Positions 15,485 to 24,596 are shown, counted from the first letter of the stretch. The stretch is 38,620 nt of DNA from Halioglobus sp. (GCA_020443325.1 JAGRIK010000130.1:1-38620), one strand, 5' to 3'. Numbers and translations: made by a program. The notes: generated by a model from the sequence alone, not told the origin.

Positions 15485-18106
15485 ATGGATGCCAAAGTGG
15501 CAAAACTCACTCTTCTCCCCAACGCCAAACTCCAGATCGTCATTGGAGCGGACTCCGTTATCAGGGTATGGCAGGCCGCCGGTGCGCCACCGATAGAACT
15601 CGGTTTTAGCGACCTGGAGTTATTGCAGGCATTCAGCCAGGGCCTTATCCCGAACATCAAGGAAGGACTCCAACGGTATCTGGACGGCAAAAACCTCCCG
15701 GAAGCTGAGCGTGAGCACTACACCACCCTGGCGAAACGGTTAAACCGGCAGAGACGTTTCGATGCAATTGACCGCTCGAACCCTGCACAACGGGCTTTGC
15801 TGCCAGCACCGAGGCCAAACCCCAACGCAAGTTTCGATGCGACAATCCCAGACGGCCCGTTGAAATTGCTCACCCCATGCGCTTTTTTTCTGCATGAAGG
15901 CAAATTCGCAACAATATCGCACAACGGAATATCACTGCCCCCCATCACTATTGAAGAAATACTCGCGCTGAGCCAACTCGCCACACACCACACGGTCGAG
16001 GAGGCATTGCAGGCACACCGGGAAGCCCGCGGCAACCACGCGCTGGACAAGGCACAGTTCCTGGCGATGATCAAACCGTTTATCGCGCACAGGTATATCG
16101 TACCGCTCACCCAGCGTAAGAACAGGTCCGGGGCTGAACTGTTCGGACTCGTGTTGTCTGGTAATTCGAGCGACCTGGCTCGCGACATGTTTCGCCGTCA
16201 TGCCAAGGTCCAGGATGATGCCGAGCAAGAGCGAGAACAGCGCACCGGAAAGCACCGGGTGAAAGTGATTCCTGTCGCCTTTGACGTGTGCCCACCGTTA
16301 GCCCTGGGCTCAATCGTTGCCTACGCCAAGGTGCATGAAGAGGGCGCGCTGGAAGAATTCTACAACTTCCGCACCGATTGGATCTGGGACGATGATCGGC
16401 TGGCGGGCTTTACCAAAGAGCCGGCGATTTACCTGTTCTCTAATTACCTCTGGTCACATGCGCAGTCTGTCGAAGCCTCTGAACGTATCAAGGCATTAAG
16501 CCCAAACAGCATTACGATCCACGGCGGCCCCGACACCCCCAAGTATGAGGAAGACCAGCATCGTCATTTTGCAAATCATCCGCATATAGACATTACCATT
16601 CAGGGCGAGGGCGAAGTTGTTTGCGCTGAGGTACTATCGAAGTTGCGCACAGTCATCGGTGATCCACAACCCGACTTCAGTGTGCTCGATGGCATACCCG
16701 GTGTTACCTACCGTACGCCGACGGGTATCGTACGCAATGAGAAGCAAGGCCGAATATCGGATCTGAGCGTTTTGCCCTCAGCGTACCTGACCGGGTTGTT
16801 CGATACGTATTACGGCCTGGATGACTTGTTCCTCATTATGGAAACCAACCGCGGTTGCCCGTACGGCTGCACGTTCTGTGACTGGGGTTCGGCTACCGCC
16901 AGTAAAATCAGGAACTTTGATATCGATCGCGTCATGGCGGAGCTGGAATGGGCCGCGACAACAGAGGTTGCCACCATAACCCTTGCCGATGCCAACTTCG
17001 GGATTTTCCCGCGCGATGTCGACATCGCCCGCAAGGCGGCCCAACTTAAAATTGCCACCGGATTTCCCAGGGGATTTGGCGGCAACTTTGCCAAGAACTC
17101 CGTGAAATATCTCAAGGATATTATCGACGTACTGGCCGAGGGCAACATCCTGACGCTGGGCACACTGTCGCTCCAGTCGATGGATGAAAACACGCTGGAC
17201 GTTATCAATCGGGCCAATATCAAAACCGAGAAATATGACGCGCTTGCGGTGGAGATGCGCAATTCCGGACTGCCTCTCACCATTGAACTGATGATGGGGC
17301 TTCCGGGCTCTACCCTGGCCTCCTTCTGTAATGACCTCCAGCAGTGCATAGATCGCGAGCTTTCAACGCGCGTCAACCTCACCACGTTGCTGGTTAACAG
17401 CCCGATGAACGAGCCCGCGTACCTCGAAAAGCACAAGATCAAGACATTGATCCCCGTGGCGCCCGGCAAGCAGGCTGTTCTGGCCTCGACAGCCACCTAC
17501 ACGGAAGACGACCTGGCAACGATGACCCGATTGAAACAGGCGTACACACTGTTCGAGAATTTTGGGGTGTTGCGCACCATCACCCGGTTTGTCCGGCAGG
17601 AAACCGCCGTCAGCGAAATGGAGTTCTATCACAAACTCCTGGAGGATGCGGCAGACGATAAACGATGGCCCATGCTATTCGTACTCAACCACTACGTATC
17701 ATCCCTGATGGCACCGCCGGTTAGCTGGTACCTGGTGATGGAAGAGATGGGGCGCTACCTGCAGGAGGAGTATGGAATGGAGGACTCCCCTGCGCTGCGC
17801 TCCATTCTTGCAGCGCAACTGGCGAGTATCCCGGCACACGACCGCGCATTGCCGGAGACCGTCAATCTCGAGTGTGACGTGGTCGCCTGGCACGCCGCGA
17901 TGATTGAAGAAAAAGCCAGTGGCAATCGCCAGGGCTGGGGAGATGTGACACCCCGCCTATCCAGCTACGGGCCCGGTACGCTGACTGTGGATGACCCTTT
18001 TGGCATCACCGCTTCGTCAGTGGGTATCAGCAGGGACCTGAACTCTTTCGGTATCAGCTGGGAACTGGAGTCGCCCCTGCACCGGGCACGTGTCGATCTT
18101 GCGTAG
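15485..18106 (+). CDS. cobalamin-binding radical SAM enzyme with two N-terminal PqqD-like segments
   Basis: An 873-residue protein. Residues about 258-390 are a B12-binding Rossmann-type domain (VIPVAFDVCPPLALGS, YLFSNYLWS, ITIHGGPD, TIQGEGE). The DxHxxG motif is absent, as in most B12 radical SAM enzymes. Residues about 450-700 are the radical SAM barrel with cluster ligands C458, C462 and C465 in GCPYGCTFCDWGSAT. A helical C-terminal region follows. Residues 1-95 and about 128-208 are two segments with a strand-then-helix pattern and a 'T.eEAL..h...' helix, reminiscent of PqqD-like peptide-recognition winged helices; this is inference from pattern only. GAGG at 15472-15475 supports the start. 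The gene stands alone and its stop is 1 bp from the convergent membrane-protein gene. Likely a methyltransferase or peptide-modifying enzyme; substrate unknown. Confidence 0.88.
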   Translation: MDAKVAKLTLLPNAKLQIVIGADSVIRVWQAAGAPPIELGFSDLELLQAFSQGLIPNIKEGLQRYLDGKNLPEAEREHYTTLAKRLNRQRRFDAIDRSNPAQRALLPAPRPNPNASFDATIPDGPLKLLTPCAFFLHEGKFATISHNGISLPPITIEEILALSQLATHHTVEEALQAHREARGNHALDKAQFLAMIKPFIAHRYIVPLTQRKNRSGAELFGLVLSGNSSDLARDMFRRHAKVQDDAEQEREQRTGKHRVKVIPVAFDVCPPLALGSIVAYAKVHEEGALEEFYNFRTDWIWDDDRLAGFTKEPAIYLFSNYLWSHAQSVEASERIKALSPNSITIHGGPDTPKYEEDQHRHFANHPHIDITIQGEGEVVCAEVLSKLRTVIGDPQPDFSVLDGIPGVTYRTPTGIVRNEKQGRISDLSVLPSAYLTGLFDTYYGLDDLFLIMETNRGCPYGCTFCDWGSATASKIRNFDIDRVMAELEWAATTEVATITLADANFGIFPRDVDIARKAAQLKIATGFPRGFGGNFAKNSVKYLKDIIDVLAEGNILTLGTLSLQSMDENTLDVINRANIKTEKYDALAVEMRNSGLPLTIELMMGLPGSTLASFCNDLQQCIDRELSTRVNLTTLLVNSPMNEPAYLEKHKIKTLIPVAPGKQAVLASTATYTEDDLATMTRLKQAYTLFENFGVLRTITRFVRQETAVSEMEFYHKLLEDAADDKRWPMLFVLNHYVSSLMAPPVSWYLVMEEMGRYLQEEYGMEDSPALRSILAAQLASIPAHDRALPETVNLECDVVAWHAAMIEEKASGNRQGWGDVTPRLSSYGPGTLTVDDPFGITASSVGISRDLNSFGISWELESPLHRARVDLA

Positions 18107-18107
18107 A

Positions 18108-18764
18108 TCAGCCCTCCCCCTCACCCATCATCGAATGCATCCAGTACTGGTTGGAAATATACAACTGGCGGATTATCGCTGCCGCTGCAAATAAAAGCCC
18201 CACCGCTGCCAGAGCACCGGATTCTCCACTAAGCCACAACACGGCTCCCAGTGCGCTCAGTATTCCGATCACGATATAGGAAGCCTTGAAATCGCGCCAA
18301 CCAGCCGGCAGCAGATTCTGGAAGAAGTACTGGTTCTCCGGGTCTATGCGCGCCTGTCGATGAATCATGTGTGCGGCCCAGGTGGAAACACCGTATATCA
18401 TGGCCAACAGAATAAACCATACACCAAGCGTATCGGGTCCCATCAGATCGACCATACCAAACTCGAGCAGGCCTATAACGAACGGTGTCACGGTATCCTG
18501 CATGGAGGGAAACCAACTGAACCGCAGAATCGTGCTGACATACATCAGCCAGATTTGAACGATGCCCAACAGCATGACACCGAGTTGCGTCCAACCGACG
18601 ATCGCATCCCACCCGCCGAGCCAGAGAAATTCAGAGCTCTGCATTTTGTTCCAGTACAACTCAAGGGCCAGGGCCTGAATCATGCTCAATACGGTGATGA
18701 TGATTGAGGGGAGCAGTTCTTTTGCACGCTGTAGTTTCTGTTGCATGGGCAATCCAGTGTTCAT
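18108..18764 (-). CDS. unknown integral membrane protein
   Basis: A 218-residue protein with about five or six hydrophobic segments (near residues 18-37, 52-75, 90-108, 113-132, 160-178 and 182-200), so an inner-membrane protein. I recognise no family; the His/Arg loop AAHMIHRQARIDPENQYF and the C-terminus QYWMHSMMGEGEG are distinctive. It converges on the radical SAM gene with one base between stop codons and is divergent from the GH5 lipoprotein. Start may be M1 or M7 (MQQKLQ). The function is unknown. Confidence 0.7.
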   Translation of the reverse strand: MNTGLPMQQKLQRAKELLPSIIITVLSMIQALALELYWNKMQSSEFLWLGGWDAIVGWTQLGVMLLGIVQIWLMYVSTILRFSWFPSMQDTVTPFVIGLLEFGMVDLMGPDTLGVWFILLAMIYGVSTWAAHMIHRQARIDPENQYFFQNLLPAGWRDFKASYIVIGILSALGAVLWLSGESGALAAVGLLFAAAAIIRQLYISNQYWMHSMMGEGEG

Positions 18765-18997
18765 GGGCGACAGACAGGAATCTAACGCGTTTTACGCGCC
18801 GACACCAACCCGAATGCATGTCGCGGTAGGCAGCCCACGCATGGTGGCCGCAACGCACCAAACCGGCCGTCATACCACAGAACAGCGGTCTATCAATTGT
18901 CGATGGCCCATGGAGCAGTTACGATACCACGCTGATTCGCGCGACTATCTCCACCCCTCGCGCCTGACACGCTCCGATACTGGATTCCGGGAATACA

Positions 18998-20467
18998 ATG
19001 AAGAACCGTACGAATTTCGTGCTTGCCTCCTTTTTCGCTCTCAGCCTCGGCCTCGCTATTTCAGCCTGTAGCGATACTTCCAGCAGCAATGAACCCGGCC
19101 GCGAGGAGATTACGGTTCGCTCCCTGCCCTGGATCGGTGTCAGGGATTTTCGCCTGGTGGATGACCTTGGCAGGGAAGTTTCGATTCGCGGTATCAATGC
19201 CCGTATCGAAGGACTGTTTGATGTCACCTTTGACGACGGTCGCATAGCCCTGGAACCCATCCCCGCATTCACCCGCGAGGATGCAGAGGCCATGGTGCGC
19301 CAGGGCTTTAACGTACTGCGGTTACCCATCAACTGGAGCGGGATGGAGCCGCATGAAGGCCAGTTCTCACAAGCGTATTTTGAGAAACTGGACGAGGTGA
19401 TAGACCTGTCCCGGGAAGCGGGGCTGTACGTACTACTCGATTTCCACCAGGACGCATGGTCGAAAGAGATCGGCGAGGACGGCGCGCCGCTCTGGGCCAT
19501 CGTGCCACCGCCCCGGGAACTGCTGGAGGGGCCGCTGGAGGATCTGGCTGCACGGCGGCTTTCACCCCAGGTTTTGGCCGCATTCCAGGGGTTCTTTGAA
19601 AACCGGGAGGGGATACAGGACCGGTTTCTCCCCGTATGGAGGCGTCTTATTGAACGTTACGCGGATCGCCCCGAGGTTTTGGGTTTTGAACCCATGAACG
19701 AACCCTTTGTTTCTCATTTCGATCCCTCACAGCAGGCACTGTACGATTTCTACTACAAGCTCCTGCCGCCCCTGCGTGAACTGGACAACAGGCATATGTT
19801 TTGGATGGAACCCGGTGTCGTCCGCAATTTCGGGATCAGTGCTCCACTGATGAGCGAGCCGTTTCCCGATGGCAATATCGTTTACTGCCCGCATATTTAC
19901 CCGTTTAATGTCGATGCCTCGACCTACGAGGAGTGGCAGACCTGGCTCGAAGCGAATTACCGCAATATGAAAGCGGAAGCCAATTCCTGGGGGGCCGCAC
20001 TGGTCGTCGGGGAATGGGGGACCCACCCGGACTCACCCGAGTCCGAAGGTTACATTCGTGCGATGCAGGAGACGGCGGACGCGTTCAGCTCCGGACAAAT
20101 ACTCTGGCTGTGGAAGGAAGACAGCCAGGACTCCTGGGGATTCTACGATTTCGACTCTGCCACCGGCAGCTGGGTGCTCCGCGACAACGCGGACCGATTA
20201 TTTTCCAAGCCCTACGCGCAGGCGGTTCCCGGAAAATTGCTCACTCAACATTTTGATCCGGATACAAGCGTGCTCACGTTTTCATTTGCAGCAACGGGGA
20301 GCGAGCGGGGAGGTGTATTGCTCTATTTACCGGAGCGATGGTTTGACGGGTTACCGACGATCAAGGTGAATGGCAGCACTATCGGCTATGAGCGGGACAG
20401 TTCCTCGCAACGCGCGCTGCTGGAACTGGATATTCAGCCCGGGACATATACGGTTGAAGTGTACTGA
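18998..20467 (+). CDS. GH5 lipoprotein, endoglycoceramidase-like
   Basis: A 489-residue lipoprotein: lipobox AISAC with C24, mature start CSDTSSSN. The GH5 TIM barrel shows RGINARI (64-70), NVLRLPINWSGMEP, LLDFHQD (147-152), the acid/base E235 in EPMNEPF, CPHIYP (297-302) and the nucleophile E339 in VVGEWGTH. The C-terminal about 75 residues form a small beta domain with KPYAQAVPG at its border and a LLYLPERWF strand, an arrangement that matches endoglycoceramidases (EGCase, GH5 glycosphingolipid hydrolases) rather than cellulases. It probably cleaves the glycan-ceramide bond of glycolipids, or a related beta-glycoside, at the cell surface. No CBM or other polysaccharide genes lie nearby. Family well supported, substrate inferred. 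Confidence 0.88.
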   Translation: MKNRTNFVLASFFALSLGLAISACSDTSSSNEPGREEITVRSLPWIGVRDFRLVDDLGREVSIRGINARIEGLFDVTFDDGRIALEPIPAFTREDAEAMVRQGFNVLRLPINWSGMEPHEGQFSQAYFEKLDEVIDLSREAGLYVLLDFHQDAWSKEIGEDGAPLWAIVPPPRELLEGPLEDLAARRLSPQVLAAFQGFFENREGIQDRFLPVWRRLIERYADRPEVLGFEPMNEPFVSHFDPSQQALYDFYYKLLPPLRELDNRHMFWMEPGVVRNFGISAPLMSEPFPDGNIVYCPHIYPFNVDASTYEEWQTWLEANYRNMKAEANSWGAALVVGEWGTHPDSPESEGYIRAMQETADAFSSGQILWLWKEDSQDSWGFYDFDSATGSWVLRDNADRLFSKPYAQAVPGKLLTQHFDPDTSVLTFSFAATGSERGGVLLYLPERWFDGLPTIKVNGSTIGYERDSSSQRALLELDIQPGTYTVEVY

Positions 20468-20468
20468 T

Positions 20469-21494
20469 TCAGTCCTGAAGCACCGATAACGCACCTGCCT
20501 GTCCACCAGCGGCCACGTTTCTTATGTAAGGGTGCACCTCCCGTTCGTAGAGGTTCAACATCTCCCAGGAGAGTACGGGATCGACGCCCGCCAGGAGTGG
20601 GTTGAGATAGAACACACTGTGGCTGCCCAACTCATGCACCAATTCGAGTGTCTGCTCGGGCGTCAATACTTTGTACGCGGGGCTTTTACGAACAGTGTCC
20701 GCTGTCATCTTTCCGGCGTAGGGGCCTGCGGGCCTGCCGAACGCTTCCGTTGTCCACTCGCTGTATGACTGCAACTGATGCAGGACATGCGGCATCAGTT
20801 GCTTCCAGGACTTCTCCGGGTCACGCGAGACCCACAGGAATATCGGCCCGTGTCGGGGATACTCGCCCGGATCCGCTTTTCCCAGGGCAATGCACTCATC
20901 CCTGTAGGGCTGCCACAGTGCCGGGTCCAGTGGCGGAAACCAGCCATCGGCAATATGGGCAGCGCGCCGGGCGGCAGCGGCGGAACTCCCACCGAGCAGT
21001 ATGGGCGGAGCGCAGGGTTCTGGTGCCGGCGTCACCAGGCAGCGACGACCCTGCCACGTGAACTCTTTGCCTGTCCAGGCAAGACGCAGGAATTCACAGG
21101 TTTCTCCCATCAAGCGCCAGCGATCTTTCAGGTTGCGCCCAAAGGTTTCGAACTCGGAGGGTCGATAGCCGGCACCGATTCCAAGCAGCAACCGGCCATT
21201 GGACAGGATTTGCGTGACCGCCGCGTCCTCGGCCAGCTTCACCGGATCATACAAAGGCGCCAGCAACACCGAGGTGCGCAATTTTATCGACCGGGTACGC
21301 GCCGCTATCGCACTGGCAACAACCAGCGGCGAGGGATTGTAGCCGTCGGTGGCACTGTGGTGTTCGCCAAGGCCGACAATGTCGAAACCCAGGTCATCGG
21401 CCCATACCGCCTGATCCAGCGCGGCCGCATAAAGTTCACCCCGGCTTGCACCGAACTCCGGGGCACGCAGGTCGTACGTGACTGTCAGTTCCAT
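20469..21494 (-). CDS. LLM-class flavin-dependent oxidoreductase
   Basis: A 341-residue luciferase-like (bacterial luciferase/F420 reductase fold) TIM-barrel enzyme. WADDLGFDIVGLGEHH, ILSNGRLLLGIGAGYRPSEFETFG and PPILLGGSSAAAARRAAHIADGWFP are the family flavin-binding and barrel motifs. It is probably an FMN- or F420-dependent monooxygenase or reductase; substrate unknown. It lies 31 bp downstream of the MpaB-like oxygenase gene on the same strand, so the two are likely one operon. It is convergent with the GH5 gene, stop codons one base apart. Confidence 0.9.
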   Translation of the reverse strand: MELTVTYDLRAPEFGASRGELYAAALDQAVWADDLGFDIVGLGEHHSATDGYNPSPLVVASAIAARTRSIKLRTSVLLAPLYDPVKLAEDAAVTQILSNGRLLLGIGAGYRPSEFETFGRNLKDRWRLMGETCEFLRLAWTGKEFTWQGRRCLVTPAPEPCAPPILLGGSSAAAARRAAHIADGWFPPLDPALWQPYRDECIALGKADPGEYPRHGPIFLWVSRDPEKSWKQLMPHVLHQLQSYSEWTTEAFGRPAGPYAGKMTADTVRKSPAYKVLTPEQTLELVHELGSHSVFYLNPLLAGVDPVLSWEMLNLYEREVHPYIRNVAAGGQAGALSVLQD

Positions 21495-21525
21495 CGAAAC
21501 CCCGGCGCCACTCCTGCGTTCATCG

Positions 21526-22857
21526 TCAGGATTCCGCTGGCGCCATCTTGTACTGCCTGGCGTCAGTAATGAAATCGGCGTGTCCGTAACTGTCCAGCAG
21601 CGCGGCGAGTTTGTTGGTCAAGTGCCGGTCCACCAGCACGCGCAAGCCCGGGATGCTCATCCCGAACGTGTAGAAGTTTGAACTGGCAAGCAGTGCCAGT
21701 ATAGCCACACCAGTGGCCACCTTGTCTTCAAGGCGGTAAGTGACGCCCAGCCTGGCAGCGCGGGACGTCTTGCCCTCGCAAAAATTCTGGATGAGAAAAT
21801 ACTTGGAGAACCCGCGCTCCATCCAGCGATGAACCCGTCCACGCAAAGACGGATCGTTAAAGAGTTCTGCCTCCATGGTGCCGCGTATCAACGCGCCGCA
21901 GGTCTCTTCATCAAACTCTTCTTTCAGTGACAGCGTACGGGCCATCATCAGGTCAACAATCTCCTGTGGCGTCTCGCCCAGCAAATCCTGCGGCAACCCC
22001 AACAAAAAACAGCGATAGCGCGACATTTCCACCCGCTCCCGCTCGGCCTGCGTGAAAGTCGTGCGACCCTTGCCCAGTATTTTGAAAGACAACAAGAAAA
22101 TACCGATCAGGCCCGCCGGCATCTGGTCCACCTGCGGGATGGGAATGCCGTAGGTGGCGACATCCCATTTGCCGGTGCGCATGATGTTGTAGCGAACCAT
22201 GGAATGCATGAGACGCACCTTGGCCGCCGCCCTGAAGCCACTGCCGAAACGACCCAGGGCACCGGGCATCGCAGTAGCTGTAAAAAAACTCGCCGTTTCA
22301 AACACACGCTTAGCGGATTTATCTTCCGACAGCGTACCGGTCATGGTCATCGGCAGCGCTGTGTACTTATTCATAAAGGTGGCGATAAACGCTCCCCGGA
22401 TGACAAACGGTGAAATAGTCGCCAACGGAATGCGCTCCTGTTGTGCGCCTTTTTCCACCAGTTGCATATCGACCCAATCCGGCGTCTCCTCCATCGCGCG
22501 GATAAACGCCACCAATTCCTGCGGTGCATCGGGAACAGCCTCGATACCTTTTTCGCAGGCATCGTCCAACATCGAAATCAGCGTGCGAAAGCCGTACTCG
22601 GGAATCAGGGCAGCATAGGCATCCGCTACGCGGTCGCCCGTCATTGTGTAGTTGCGGATTTTCTCGACCCGCGCGGGGTCGGACAAGGCGCTTTGCGCAT
22701 AGTGCCTGTATTTTGGCGGCAGACGTTGGCTGATACTGTCATCGCTGACATAACGCTCTGGCAGCACCGAGAAATCCACGTTACCGTAAATGGCCGCGAT
22801 GGACGTCTTCTGCTCCAGCACGCTGTCAGCGTAGATGGCTTGTTCGCTCTGCGGCAT
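21526..22857 (-). CDS. oxygenase MpaB-like / DUF2236 family protein
   Basis: A 443-residue protein of the DUF2236 group that includes fungal MpaB and rubber oxygenase (Lcp), heme-dependent oxygenases. The typical region is RGAFIATFMNKYTALPMTMTG, then FRAAAKVRLMHSMVRYNIM and IPIPQVDQ, with a helical C-terminal half containing a late hydrophobic segment (VATGVAILALLASSNFYTFG). ATG at 22857 (MPQSEQAIYADS) is chosen. The open frame extends 73 codons further upstream, but that part has no family character and covers the divergent promoter region. First gene of a probable two-gene operon with the LLM-class enzyme. Heme binding and substrate are inferred from family only. Confidence 0.82.
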   Translation of the reverse strand: MPQSEQAIYADSVLEQKTSIAAIYGNVDFSVLPERYVSDDSISQRLPPKYRHYAQSALSDPARVEKIRNYTMTGDRVADAYAALIPEYGFRTLISMLDDACEKGIEAVPDAPQELVAFIRAMEETPDWVDMQLVEKGAQQERIPLATISPFVIRGAFIATFMNKYTALPMTMTGTLSEDKSAKRVFETASFFTATAMPGALGRFGSGFRAAAKVRLMHSMVRYNIMRTGKWDVATYGIPIPQVDQMPAGLIGIFLLSFKILGKGRTTFTQAERERVEMSRYRCFLLGLPQDLLGETPQEIVDLMMARTLSLKEEFDEETCGALIRGTMEAELFNDPSLRGRVHRWMERGFSKYFLIQNFCEGKTSRAARLGVTYRLEDKVATGVAILALLASSNFYTFGMSIPGLRVLVDRHLTNKLAALLDSYGHADFITDARQYKMAPAES

Positions 22858-23068
22858 AGCCCCATTCCCCACGTTCAACCAACATAGAGCACTCAAAGTA
22901 TGTGATTTGCTGCGTTTGTCAATGAAAACGGCGCGGGGATGGCGCGATGCATTCAAGGTATCCCCGGACTGCGTCTCCCACCACGCCGCAGGCAGCAGCG
23001 GGATCACCTTGCCAACTTGCACCGCCGAGGGGCAGAATACGTGCTCTCTCTTTTTACCGGGTATTGCT

Positions 23069-24025
23069 GTGATCATTCAACTACGCACCCTGCTTACGGC
23101 ACTGGTCACCACTGCTGCCATCGCCGCCTGCAGTGATGGCAGCGATGGCAACGCCACCCTTATCGCCACCCACCAATTACAGGGGTGCGCGGACACCGGC
23201 ACTTGCGCGTCCAATCCACCACTGACGATTGGCGGCGAGCGTCCCGCGATGGTGCAGATACCATCCAATTACGACTACAACACCCGCTACCCACTGGTGA
23301 TGGTACTCCACGGTCGCGGTGTTGATGGCTATATTCAATCGGCGTACATGGGGCTGTTCCCCAGGGTGGACAGTCACCAGTTCATCCTGCTCTATCCGGA
23401 TGGCCTCTCTATCAATGGCCGCAAACAGTGGCGGTTCACGCCCGCCTGTTGCGATACACAACCGGGAGAAGAGGAGGACGCAGACATCAGTGATGTCAGC
23501 TACCTGACCGGCCTGATCGAGGAGGCCGCTGCCACCTACAGCATCGACGCCGGACGCATTGGCCTCATTGGCCACTCCAGCGGCGGCTTCATGTCCATGA
23601 CAATGGCCTGCGAAGCGTCGCACCTTGTGACCTCGGTGGTTAACCTGGCCGGCTCTACGTTCGTGGACCTGCAAAGGTGCCAGCCCGCCGCTGAAAAAGT
23701 CAGCGTACTGACAATACATGGCGATCTCGACGACACCGTTCTCTACGAAGGAATCGAAGGCGTCTACCTCAGTGCGCCGGCCGTCGCCGATCGCTATGCC
23801 ATGCTCGCCGGGTGCGATACGAACAACCCGGTGTCACTGCCTGATTTCGACCTCGTGGGCAATCTTCCCGGCGCCGAAACATCGAGAACCACCTGGCCGG
23901 GTTGCCTGCAGGGCGCAGAAGTCGAGTTCTGGAAAATGAACAACGGGCCGCATATTCCCGGCCCCTGGGTTCAGGAGGGCCTCGACGCCTTCGTCGACTG
24001 GATGCTGGATCACCGCAGGGACTGA
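23069..24025 (+). CDS. lipoprotein esterase, LpqC/PHB-depolymerase (CE1)-like
   Basis: A 318-residue lipoprotein starting at GTG 23069: lipobox AIAAC with C21, mature start CSDGSDGN. The alpha/beta-hydrolase core has YPLVMVLHGRG (74-84), ILLYPDG, the nucleophile elbow GHSSGG with S170, the acid D221 in HGDLDDT and H295 in NGPHIPG. This is the pattern of LpqC-like esterases and short-chain PHA depolymerases or feruloyl esterases. A tandem Cys pair (127-128) is present near the active site. The open frame extends 78 codons upstream, but the lipoprotein signal fixes a start near 23069, though the ribosome site there is poor. It is followed 21 bp later by the small membrane protein gene. Confidence 0.87.
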   Translation: MIIQLRTLLTALVTTAAIAACSDGSDGNATLIATHQLQGCADTGTCASNPPLTIGGERPAMVQIPSNYDYNTRYPLVMVLHGRGVDGYIQSAYMGLFPRVDSHQFILLYPDGLSINGRKQWRFTPACCDTQPGEEEDADISDVSYLTGLIEEAAATYSIDAGRIGLIGHSSGGFMSMTMACEASHLVTSVVNLAGSTFVDLQRCQPAAEKVSVLTIHGDLDDTVLYEGIEGVYLSAPAVADRYAMLAGCDTNNPVSLPDFDLVGNLPGAETSRTTWPGCLQGAEVEFWKMNNGPHIPGPWVQEGLDAFVDWMLDHRRD

Positions 24026-24046
24026 TGAAAAACAGGAGAGATGATC

Positions 24047-24409
24047 ATGGAAGTTTTGGCTGAGTGGTTACCACGTGCAGGCGCGCTACTGACTATCGTG
24101 TTTGGGCTCGTCGGCTTTTTCAAACCGCGCCTGATCACCGCAAACCAGCAGATCGAGCTGGGCAGCCCGATGGCGATGTCGGAAGCCAGGGTGGTATTCG
24201 GTGGCCTGCATCTCGGGAGCGGCATTATGGCGCTGGCGCTGCAGGAGCCACTGATCTATATGACGCTTGGCGTTGCCTGGGGCTTTGGGTTGCTGGCGCG
24301 TTTTTACTCCATGGTGGCTGACAAGACCAGCCTGCAACACTCCGCGCCGGGAATTGTAATTGACGCTGTCATGGCCTCCCTATTCCTGAGCGGGCTGTTT
24401 TTGAGCTGA
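24047..24409 (+). CDS. small four-helix membrane protein, DUF4345-like
   Basis: A 120-residue inner-membrane protein with four predicted helices. LTIVFGLVGFFKP, the loop with SEARVVFGGLHLGSG, then LGVAWGFGLLARFYSM and IVIDAVMASLFLSGLFL resemble the DUF4345 pattern (RA..GG...G after TM1). AGGAG at 24034-24038 is correctly spaced from the ATG at 24047 and too close to the ATG at 24041, so the later start is chosen. It is 21 bp after the esterase stop codon, probably co-transcribed. Function unknown. Confidence 0.75.
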   Translation: MEVLAEWLPRAGALLTIVFGLVGFFKPRLITANQQIELGSPMAMSEARVVFGGLHLGSGIMALALQEPLIYMTLGVAWGFGLLARFYSMVADKTSLQHSAPGIVIDAVMASLFLSGLFLS

Positions 24410-24596
24410 GCGGTGTACGGCATTCTGTCATTATTCACACCGTAGCAGGCTCGCGAATACGTCACATCTTATTGTTTTATAAGGATATTATTTTGTAAAA
24501 CAAGCTTTTGTTATATGTTTTCCCGCCAAATTAGTATGCTTACTCTAACTGCAACGGGTTCAATGTCAGCTCAAACCCAACATGAGAGGAGGTTTG

